From contig DEKS01000057.1 in the NCBI GenBank assembly GCA_002354005.1, positions 15,432 through 21,009 on the forward strand: a stretch of 5,578 bases of DNA. Direction: 5' to 3'. Numbering within the stretch: the stretch's first letter is position 1; the number at the start of each line of letters is the position of its first letter. The translations under genes were made by a program, and so were the position numbers. The notes below the pieces were generated by a model that saw nothing but the letters and a program-made list of their open reading frames with translations, ran no database searches and was not told where the DNA came from. This DNA is from Bacteroidales bacterium UBA2716. GTDB taxonomy: Bacteria > Bacteroidota > Bacteroidia > Bacteroidales > UBA932. Below are positions 1 to 5,280 of the stretch, in pieces.

Positions 1-218
1 CCAAAGCCGTCGGCCGTACGGACACTGTCGATGTAATAGTTCATGGCAAAGAGCGACTTGCGCACCTTGCCGTCTACGTAGGTGGAGTCGAACCAGGTGC
101 CGTGGACGTCGTTGGTAGAGAGCACCGTAAGGGTGTAGTCACCGTCTTTGAGCTTGTGCGTGCAAGACAGCATAAGGCCCGAAAGAAGGGCTGCTGACAG
201 GAGAAAACGGGTTTTCAT
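1..218 (-). CDS. 5'-nucleotidase / metallophosphatase-family lipoprotein, N-terminal part only
   Basis: Reading leftward from the ATG at 218-216 gives 72 complete codons with no stop before the left edge, so only the N-terminus is present. Residues 1-18 are a signal peptide (basic MKTR, then a hydrophobic stretch) ending in LMLSC, with Cys19 as the likely lipidated residue. The mature part starts THKLKDGDYTLTVLSTNDVHG. The Asn-Asp-x-His-Gly at residues 36-40 matches the first metal-binding motif (D-x-H) of calcineurin-like phosphoesterases. Its place right after a short beta strand near the mature N-terminus fits UshA/CpdB-type 5'-nucleotidases, which hydrolyse nucleotides outside the cytoplasm for scavenging. 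The gene starts 13 bases after the antiporter stop codon, so it is probably the last or a late gene of that transcript. The start has no clear Shine-Dalgarno sequence. Exact substrate cannot be judged because the catalytic and specificity domains lie outside the window. Family assignment rests on one motif plus the lipoprotein context. Confidence 0.75.
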   Translation of the reverse strand, partial: MKTRFLLSAALLSGLMLSCTHKLKDGDYTLTVLSTNDVHGTWFDSTYVDGKVRKSLFAMNYYIDSVRTADGF

Positions 219-231
219 AAGCGGTTGGTAT

Positions 232-2478
232 TTAGCCCATCAGGGCGTCAATGTCTTTGTGTTCACCCACCAGCCAGAGGACGTCGCCGTCTTCCAGCGG
301 GAGCCGGGCGTTGGGTACGTGGAGGCTGCCGTCCGGCTTTTCAATGCCGGCCACCAGGCAGTGATACTTGTCCCGGATGCCCGCCTGGATCAAGGTTTGC
401 CCCAGGAAGGGGGAGGGGCTTTCTACCGGCAGGCGGCGGAGCACCATTTCTCCGGCGCTGAAATCTTCCGGGAGCTGGGTCTGTGCGGCCTTCAGGGATG
501 CGCCAAAAGCCTCCAGGCCCTTATCTGTGCCAATGACCTGGATGTGGTCGTGCGGGAAAATGCGGTCTGTGGCCTTGGGAATGTTGATGCGTTTGTTGCC
601 GCGGAGGATAGACACCACGTGTACGCCGTAGTGCTGTCCGAAGGAGAGTTCCCGGAGCTGGGAGCCGGCCCATTCGACCTCTGCGGGGATGTCAAAATCG
701 GCCAGGTGCAAGTCCTTGTCCAGGAGGCTGGACGCGTATTCCGGTTTTTTCTCGCCCAGGTATTCTGCCCGCTTTTCCCGCGAGTTCAGGTTGGTCATGA
801 AGGTTTCCTCGATGCGGTGTGCATAGCGTTTGGTCCAGCGGCTGAACAGCAGGAACACGATGAGCGCCAGCACAATGAGGGTGATCAGCAGCACCGAGAT
901 GTGGAACAGGCGGGCCAGCACGTAGAAGATGAAACCGGCGGCAATGGCAAAGCGCAGCACCACGCTGGCAACGAGCGGCGCCCGGTTGGCGCGGTTCTCG
1001 TCCCACAGGCTGGAAAATTCCGCGCTCCTGTTCATCTTGACCATGATGCCCCTGAGGAAGGGGGCCATGGCTGCGATGATAAGGGCGGCGGTGGCTACGT
1101 GCGACCATACGCCGGGAATCCACTTTTCTGCCGCCGGCAGCAAAACGGTGAATCCGATGATGCACACGGCGATGCAAAGGATGCCGTACAGCAGGACATT
1201 CCGGGCAATGGCGCCCAGATACTGTTTCCACAGGTTGTCCTTGCCGACACGGGGCTCTGCCGATGCCGCATAGTTGTCCAGCAGGGTTTTCACGCGTTCC
1301 GGCAGGTGTTTGACCTGGAATTCATACGCAGGCCCGGCCAGGCGAATCATGTAGGGCGTGAGGAAAATGGTAATGACCGATACGGCCACCACAATGGGGT
1401 AGAGGAAGTTACTGGTGACGCCCAGCGCCACGCCCAGCGAGGCAATGATGAAGGCGAACTCGCCAATCTGGGTGAGTGAGAATCCGCACTGGACGGCCGT
1501 TTTAAGGGGCTGTCCGGAGAGCAGGACGCCGGTGGTCGCGAAGAAGGCCTGGCCCACGATGACCGTAAGGGTAATGACCACGATGGGCAGCCAGTACTGG
1601 GCAATCATGGCAGGGTCCACCATCATGCCCACCGACACGAAAAAGATGGCTCCAAACAGGTCCTTGACGGGTTTTACCAGGCGCTCGATATGTTCTGCCT
1701 CCAGCGTTTCCGACAGGATGGAGCCCATGATGAAGGCGCCGAAGGCCGCGGAGAAACCGGTTTTTGCGGCCACAACCACCATCATGAAACACAGGCCCAG
1801 CGATACCACCAGAAGGGTCTCGTCGTTCATGAGCGAGCGCGTCTTGCGGAGGATGAGCGGAATCAGGTAAATGCCCACCAGCAGCCATAGGATGAGGAAG
1901 AATACCAGTTTGAGGATGCTGCCCACCAGTTCGCCGCCTTCAAAGTTGGAGGAAACGGCCACGGTGGAAAGCACCACCATGAGCACTACGGCCAGGATGT
2001 CTTCCAGAATGAGGATGGACATGACCAGGCCGGCGAATTTCTTCTTGGCAAGGCCCAGGTCCTCAAAGGCTTTGTAGATGATGGTGGTGGAACTCATGGA
2101 AATCATGCCGCCCAGGAACAGGGCGTCCATTTTGCTCCAGCCAAAGGCCGAGCCCACCGTGAAGCCCAGGAAGATCATGCCAAAAATGATGGTGAGGGCT
2201 GCGATAATGGCCGGCCCTCCCACCTTGACAATCTTTTTGAAGCTGAATTCCAGCCCTAACGCGAAGAGCAGGAAGATGACGCCGATGTCCGACCACACGT
2301 GGATACTGGCTGCATCCATGACGGAAGGCGTCAGGGTGAAATGGGGACTGGCAATGAAACCCGCCACAATGTAGCCCAGCACCAGCGGCTGTTTCAATTT
2401 CTTGAAAATCAGCGTCATGATGCCGGCGCAAATCAGAATGAGCGCCAGGTCTGCAATGAGCGGGGCCAGGGTATCCAT
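232..2478 (-). CDS. KefB-like cation:proton antiporter (CPA2 family) with two C-terminal TrkA-C domains
   Basis: This 748-residue membrane protein should exchange a monovalent cation (K+ or Na+) for protons across the inner membrane. Residues about 8-385 form the Na_H_exchanger core: many hydrophobic helices, an early KQPLVLGYIVAGF motif (29-41), DIGVIFLLFALGLEF (64-78), and LILEDILAVVL (156-166) holding the acidic pair E159-D160 at the usual ion-binding position. SLTQIGEFAFI (334-344) is typical of CPA2 transporters. A second hydrophobic region (about 425-545) adds three or four helices. The cytosolic tail carries two TrkA-C-like (RCK_C) domains, about 594-660 and 677-748, both with the hDhhxhhG pattern (HDHIQVIG, GDVLWLVG). 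There is no Rossmann-type TrkA-N (NAD-binding) domain, unlike KefB/KefC. The ATG directly abuts the rny stop (TAAATG), which suggests co-transcription and translational coupling. Ion specificity is not predictable. The family call is firm. Confidence 0.92.
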   Translation of the reverse strand: MDTLAPLIADLALILICAGIMTLIFKKLKQPLVLGYIVAGFIASPHFTLTPSVMDAASIHVWSDIGVIFLLFALGLEFSFKKIVKVGGPAIIAALTIIFGMIFLGFTVGSAFGWSKMDALFLGGMISMSSTTIIYKAFEDLGLAKKKFAGLVMSILILEDILAVVLMVVLSTVAVSSNFEGGELVGSILKLVFFLILWLLVGIYLIPLILRKTRSLMNDETLLVVSLGLCFMMVVVAAKTGFSAAFGAFIMGSILSETLEAEHIERLVKPVKDLFGAIFFVSVGMMVDPAMIAQYWLPIVVITLTVIVGQAFFATTGVLLSGQPLKTAVQCGFSLTQIGEFAFIIASLGVALGVTSNFLYPIVVAVSVITIFLTPYMIRLAGPAYEFQVKHLPERVKTLLDNYAASAEPRVGKDNLWKQYLGAIARNVLLYGILCIAVCIIGFTVLLPAAEKWIPGVWSHVATAALIIAAMAPFLRGIMVKMNRSAEFSSLWDENRANRAPLVASVVLRFAIAAGFIFYVLARLFHISVLLITLIVLALIVFLLFSRWTKRYAHRIEETFMTNLNSREKRAEYLGEKKPEYASSLLDKDLHLADFDIPAEVEWAGSQLRELSFGQHYGVHVVSILRGNKRINIPKATDRIFPHDHIQVIGTDKGLEAFGASLKAAQTQLPEDFSAGEMVLRRLPVESPSPFLGQTLIQAGIRDKYHCLVAGIEKPDGSLHVPNARLPLEDGDVLWLVGEHKDIDALMG

Positions 2479-4020
2479 TTACTTGGCGTAGGCGACGGAA
2501 CGGGTTTCCCGGATAACGGTGATTTTCACCTGGCCCGGATAGGTCATTTCGTCCTGAATCTTTTGGGCGATGTCTCCGGAGAGGACTTCTGCGTCGTGGT
2601 CGCTCACTTGCTCTGCACCCACAATGACGCGGAGCTCGCGGCCGGCCTGGATGGCATAGGCCTTGGTAACGCCTGGATAGGAAGCGGCCAGGTTCTCCAT
2701 GCCGCGCAGGCGCTTGATGTAGCTCTCAATCACTTCCCGGCGGGCACCCGGACGGGCACCGGAGATGGCGTCTCCAACCAGCACCAGGGGAGCGTAGAGG
2801 GAGGTCATTTCCGTTTCCTCGTGGTGCGCGCCAATGGCATTGCAGATTTCCGGCTTTTCCTTGTATTGCTCTGCCAGTTTCATACCCAGCAGGGCGTGCG
2901 GCAGTTCCGGCTCTTCTTCCGAAACCTTGCCAATGTCGTGCAGCAGACCGGCGCGCTTGGCAATTTTGGGATTCAGGCCCAGCTCACTGGCCAGGATGGC
3001 GCAGATGTTGGCTACCTCGCGGGAGTGTTGCAGCAGGTTCTGGCCATAGGAGGAACGGTATTTCATGCGGCCGATCAGGCGCACCAGTTCCATGCTCAGG
3101 CCGTGGATGCCCAGGTCTATGCAGGTGCGTTTACCGGTTTCCAGGATTTCTTCTTCCAGCTGTTTCTGCACTTTGGTCACCACTTCCTCAATGCGGGCGG
3201 GGTGGATGCGGCCGTCTACAACCAGTTGATGCAGGGCCAGGCGGGCTACCTCGCGGCGGACAGGATCGAAGGCGCTGAGCAGGATGGCGTCCGGAGTGTC
3301 GTCCACCACAATTTCTACGCCGGTAGCGGCCTCCAGGGCGCGGATGTTGCGGCCCTCGCGGCCAATGATGCGGCCTTTAATCTCGTCACTTTCAATGGGG
3401 AAAGTGGTGACGGCGTTCTCAATGGCGGTTTCCGTAGCGGTGCGCTGGATGGTATTGATGACAATGCGCTTGGCCTCCTTGGCGGCATTCAGCCGGGCTT
3501 CGTCGATGGTGTCGTTGATGTAGGCCTGGGCCTCTGTACGGGCCTCTGCCTTCATGCTTTCCATGAGTTGGGTTTTGGCCTCCTGGGCGCTCATGCCGGC
3601 GATGGCCTCGATCTGGCGGATCACTTGACCGCGGAGCTGCTCGTATTCCGCCTCGCGCTCTTTCATTTGCTCTTCCTGGGCCTTGGCGCTGGCCTTCTGG
3701 GCCTCCAGCTCCTTGTTTTTGCGGTCTGCCTCGCTGAGCTTCTGGTTCAGGTTGTTTTCCTTTTGCTTGATGCGGTTTTCCGCCTCACGAATCTGAGCGT
3801 TTTTCTCGTTCACCATTTTGTCGTGTTCGCTCTTGAGGGAGAGGTACTTTTCCTTGGCTTGGAGAATGCGTTCGTTCTTGATTTTTTCCCCTTCCAGTTC
3901 TGCTTTTTCCAGGATTTCATCGCGCTTTCCCTTGAGGATGGAACGGCGGATGAGTATGTACGCTGCCAGGGCAATGATTGCACCGGCGACCAATCCGATA
4001 AGTAAGCTTGTAATGTTCAT
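2479..4020 (-). CDS. rny: Ribonuclease Y
   Basis: RNase Y is a membrane-anchored endoribonuclease that starts mRNA decay. From the ATG at 4020 the protein has 513 residues, a normal family length. It shows the full architecture: an N-terminal membrane helix (about 4-24), a long charged coiled coil (about 30-185), a KH RNA-binding domain with [10 protein letters not shown] at 216-225 (the GxxG loop is 220-223), and an HD domain with H332 (QHSRE), H361-D362 (LLHDIGK), the GAHHEE segment (397-402) and D417 (GDAIS) as likely metal ligands. The C-terminus has the usual [10 protein letters not shown] and [12 protein letters not shown] blocks. The same frame stays open for 17 more codons upstream, but those would run through the intrinsic terminator hairpin, and family members start with the membrane helix, so MNITSLL is preferred. 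No Shine-Dalgarno sequence is seen; the leader is A-rich. The gene follows the 6S-like RNA and overlaps nothing. Confidence 0.97.
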   Translation of the reverse strand: MNITSLLIGLVAGAIIALAAYILIRRSILKGKRDEILEKAELEGEKIKNERILQAKEKYLSLKSEHDKMVNEKNAQIREAENRIKQKENNLNQKLSEADRKNKELEAQKASAKAQEEQMKEREAEYEQLRGQVIRQIEAIAGMSAQEAKTQLMESMKAEARTEAQAYINDTIDEARLNAAKEAKRIVINTIQRTATETAIENAVTTFPIESDEIKGRIIGREGRNIRALEAATGVEIVVDDTPDAILLSAFDPVRREVARLALHQLVVDGRIHPARIEEVVTKVQKQLEEEILETGKRTCIDLGIHGLSMELVRLIGRMKYRSSYGQNLLQHSREVANICAILASELGLNPKIAKRAGLLHDIGKVSEEEPELPHALLGMKLAEQYKEKPEICNAIGAHHEETEMTSLYAPLVLVGDAISGARPGARREVIESYIKRLRGMENLAASYPGVTKAYAIQAGRELRVIVGAEQVSDHDAEVLSGDIAQKIQDEMTYPGQVKITVIRETRSVAYAK

Positions 4021-4047
4021 AAAGTATATATTGTGTTGTTGTTTTTC

Positions 4048-4082
4048 AAAAAAAGCAGCCTCCTTTTGCAAGGAAACTGCTT
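4048..4082 (-). terminator. Intrinsic terminator after the 6S-like RNA
   Basis: On the minus strand, a 13-base arm (4082-4070) pairs with 4065-4053 across a 4-base loop. Eleven pairs are Watson-Crick and two are G-U. Seven U residues run from the base of the stem to 4048. The two G-U pairs become C-A mismatches on the plus-strand transcript, so the hairpin is designed for leftward transcription. It lies between the structured RNA and rny, about 28 bases before the rny start codon, and should define the 3' end of the RNA and limit read-through into rny. Confidence 0.88.
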
Positions 4083-4090
4083 GATAAAAG

Positions 4091-4274
4091 AGCCGTCAGC
4101 ATCTAGTCAGAAAATCTTATGGGAATAAGATTTGGGAGCCGACCGGTTGCTGAGATCCCGCGTCCTGTGACATGCACAGAATTCCATTACGGTAACAAGG
4201 GGCCTGTCATCCCCGGCCTGAGTCTACCCGGCGCGTTGAAACGTGTTGATTTCAGCTTTCGATGGGTGACGGCT
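4091..4274 (-). ncRNA. ssrS: Structured small RNA, probable 6S RNA
   Basis: This gap of about 190 bases between zapA and the terminator carries no ORF but is highly structured. Its two ends pair perfectly over 8 bp (AGCCGUCA at 4274-4267 with UGACGGCU at 4098-4091). After a small internal loop, CAUC (4264-4261) pairs with GAUG (4103-4100). Further in, the 3' side holds a perfect 9-bp hairpin (arms 4133-4125 and 4120-4112, loop UCCC), and the 5' side can form a small UGAAA/UUUCA hairpin. An upper stem (GGCCGG at 4218-4213 with CCGGUC at 4146-4141) leads to an apical UUCUGUG/CACAGGA hairpin (4182-4176 with 4170-4164). A rod closed at its ends with an open centre is the 6S design, which mimics an open promoter and sequesters RNA polymerase. 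The position right after zapA is the classic ssrS neighbourhood in other phyla. The identity is inferred from structure and synteny; it could instead be another RNA or an rny leader. Confidence 0.68.
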
Positions 4275-4560
4275 ATGCTTGTGAATCGTTGAGATAGCGT
4301 TCCAGCTCACCAGCCAGCGCTTTTTCGTCCTGTTTGTGGCTGTCCAGGTCCTTTTGCAACCCCAGGCGGAGGACGGTCTCGTTGAGGGCTATCATGGACA
4401 GCAGGTCGGAGACGTTTTTGCCGGGATGGCTGCGGGTGTAGGCGGCGAAGCGTTTGTTGATGGTTTCTGCAGCCTCACGGTACAGCTGCTCCGCTTCCGG
4501 AGTACTGGCGGTGAGGTTGAAGATGCGACCGGCAATCTTTACGCTGATTTTTTGGTCCAT
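4273..4560 (-). CDS. zapA: Cell division protein ZapA
   Basis: The 95-residue product matches ZapA, a small cytoplasmic protein that binds FtsZ and cross-links its filaments at the division ring. The N-terminal half (MDQKISVKIAGRIFNL, then PEAEQLYREAAETINKRF at 21-38) is the compact FtsZ-binding head. Residues 50-66 (VSDLLSMIALNETVLRL) are the conserved segment leading into the dimerising helix, and 67-95 continue as a charged coiled coil. Length is typical. The start is one base after the stop codon of the upstream coiled-coil gene (TAGTATG). A GGAGG (4574-4570) lies nine bases before the ATG, inside the end of that gene, so the two are probably translated in a coupled way. The TAG stop (4275-4273) shares two bases with the closing stem of the 6S-like RNA. 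Confidence 0.93.
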   Translation of the reverse strand: MDQKISVKIAGRIFNLTASTPEAEQLYREAAETINKRFAAYTRSHPGKNVSDLLSMIALNETVLRLGLQKDLDSHKQDEKALAGELERYLNDSQA

Positions 4561-4561
4561 A

Positions 4562-4834
4562 CTACGCTTCCTCCAAGTAGGAGATGCATTTATCGATCTC
4601 CTTGATTAAAGTGTCCACCTTGGCTTTGGTTTCCGGGCTGGGGGAGCCGCCGGAGAAAGCCTGGGCAAGTTTTTTGGTTTCTATCTCGGATTCCAGTATA
4701 TCAATCTGTTTCCTAAGGGCTTTCCCGGTTTCTTCACTCGCATGTAACTCCTGGCGGAGACGTTCATTCTCTGCCTTCTCAGCCTCATAGCGGGCAATCA
4801 GCTGTTCTATTTGTTTCCGAATATCTTCCAGCAT
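4562..4834 (-). CDS. Small coiled-coil protein encoded upstream of zapA
   Basis: With the ATG at 4834 the product has 90 residues. Residues 1-55 are a continuous charged amphipathic helix (for example EQLIARYEAEKAENERLRQEL) expected to form a coiled coil. Residues 61-68 (SGGSPSPE) are a flexible linker, and 70-90 (KAKVDTLIKEIDKCISYLEEA) a second helix. There is no signal peptide or membrane segment, so it should be cytoplasmic. A GTG at 4849 would add five residues, but it lies only about nine bases past the promoter's -7 element, whereas MLEDIRKQIEQL is a natural start. The gene precedes zapA by one base. Size, coiled-coil nature and context suggest a cell-division partner of ZapA or FtsZ, loosely like ZapB, but that is inference; I recognise no defined family motif. 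Confidence 0.85.
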   Translation of the reverse strand: MLEDIRKQIEQLIARYEAEKAENERLRQELHASEETGKALRKQIDILESEIETKKLAQAFSGGSPSPETKAKVDTLIKEIDKCISYLEEA

Positions 4835-4857
4835 GGCCGGTTTTAGCACTATTCATG

Positions 4858-4865
4858 CAAATATA
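4858..4865 (-). promoter_or_regulatory. Bacteroidota-type -7 promoter element (TATATTTG)
   Basis: The minus-strand octamer TATATTTG matches the Bacteroidota primary-sigma -7 consensus TAnnTTTG exactly. It lies in an AT-rich patch 23 bases before the ATG at 4834, giving a short leader of roughly 15-20 nt. No TTTG is found at the expected distance for a -33 element; the nearest are at 4881-4878 (12 bp away, too close) and 4911-4908 (42 bp away, too far). It should drive the coiled-coil gene, zapA and possibly the 6S-like RNA. Confidence 0.6.
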
Positions 4866-4972
4866 CAAAATTTCTTGCAAACTATCAGTCTTTTCTGCCG
4901 TTTTTTACAAAACTTCATTTTCCTTCGCTATTCTCCGCCTGTTTTTTGTCAAAAGTTGGATGGTGAGCAACC

Positions 4973-4992
4973 AACCATTGAATTGAATGGTT
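4973..4992. repeat. Short inverted repeat (7-bp arms, 6-bp spacer)
   Basis: AACCATT (4973-4979) and AATGGTT (4986-4992) are perfect inverted arms around GAATTG, itself nearly symmetric. No T tract follows on either strand, so it is not an intrinsic terminator. It lies upstream of the zapA-operon promoter and just outside the 22-bp repeat array, and could be an operator-like site or the array boundary. No function can be assigned. Confidence 0.45.
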
Positions 4993-5007
4993 CCCCTTCC
5001 ATCACTT

Positions 5008-5152
5008 GGCACCGGTCGGTAAGCCCAATGGCGCAGGTCGGTAGGATGGATGGTGCAAGTCAGTAAGCCCAACGGGGCAGGTCAGAAGGATGGATGGCGC
5101 AAGTCAGTAAGCCCAATGGCGCAGGTCCGATTTCGCCCTACTGACCTGCGCC
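5008..5152. repeat. 22-bp-period array, left block (seven cores, the last inverted)
   Basis: Six copies of a 13-bp core close to GGCGCAGGTCAGT begin at 5008, 5030, 5052, 5074, 5096 and 5118, exactly 22 bp apart. A seventh copy, in inverted orientation (ACTGACCTGCGCC), begins at 5140, still in the 22-bp register. The 9-bp linkers alternate: AAGCCCAAT or AAGCCCAAC after cores 1, 3 and 5, and AGGATGGAT after cores 2 and 4, so the block is also a 44-bp repeat. Cores differ at a few positions (for example ggtgcaagtcagt at 5052). Stop codons in linkers (TAA) and inverted cores (TGA) fall in shifting frames, so the block is not translated. A 22-bp period is about two helical turns and would place every core on the same face of the DNA. 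Confidence 0.95.
5118..5152. repeat. Hairpin at the orientation switch of the left block
   Basis: The last forward core and the inverted core face each other. GGCGCAGGTC (5118-5127) pairs perfectly with GACCTGCGCC (5143-5152) across a 15-base loop. A competing pair, CGATTTC (5128-5134) with GAAATCG (5154-5160), overlaps it, so two alternative structures are possible. No T run follows on either side. Confidence 0.7.
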
Positions 5153-5179
5153 AGAAATCGCCATCCTAAGCGTTTTAGC

Positions 5180-5280
5180 GGCGCAGGACCCCACCGTAAA
5201 AACTGACCTGCGCCGTTCACCCCACCGACCTGCACCGTTGCCCCCACTGACTTGCGCCGCTGCCCCCACTGACCTGCGCC
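5180..5280. repeat. 22-bp-period array, right block (five cores, mostly inverted)
   Basis: A degenerate forward core (GGCGCAGGACCCC) at 5180 is followed by four inverted cores at 5202, 5224, 5246 and 5268 (consensus ACTGACCTGCGCC), again exactly 22 bp apart. Linkers here are GTTCACCCC, GTTGCCCCC and GCTGCCCCC, unlike those of the left block. The 5180 and 5202 copies form a hairpin with the same geometry as 5118-5152: two 13-bp cores with a 9-bp spacer, with 8 bp (GGCGCAGG/CCTGCGCC) pairing perfectly. The register is offset from the left block by 18 bp. A possible decayed forward copy, keeping only TCAGT (5298-5302), lies in register at 5290. Non-coding, for the same reason as the left block. 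Confidence 0.93.

Noticed and set aside
148..1479. Plus-strand open frame of 443 codons opposite the antiporter C-terminal half
   Set aside because: Antisense to a clear antiporter gene, with a low-complexity His/Gln/Gly-rich translation and no family features.
2299..4005. Plus-strand open frame of 568 codons opposite rny
   Set aside because: It lies antisense to an unmistakable RNase Y gene, and its translation is Gly/Leu/Phe-rich with no recognisable domains; long antisense frames are expected opposite GC-rich, coiled-coil genes.
4021..4050. Promoter for rny (TTTG at 4050-4047 and TATACTTT at 4028-4021)
   Set aside because: The -7 match is imperfect and the implied start would fall inside the rny coding sequence.
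4021..4071. Seventeen-residue N-terminal extension of RNase Y
   Set aside because: The extension would be encoded by the terminator hairpin and U tract, and RNase Y normally begins with its membrane helix, as MNITSLL does.
4833..5066. Plus-strand open frame of 77 codons
   Set aside because: It crosses the leader and promoter of the zapA operon and runs into the repeat array; its translation has no coherent features.
5008..5280. CRISPR array
   Set aside because: Cores are 13 bp with 9-bp recurring linkers, orientation flips within the array, and there are no unique spacers or cas genes.
5008..5280. Protein-coding tandem repeat
   Set aside because: The 22-bp period shifts frame with each unit, and TAA or TGA codons in linkers and cores close all frames on both strands.
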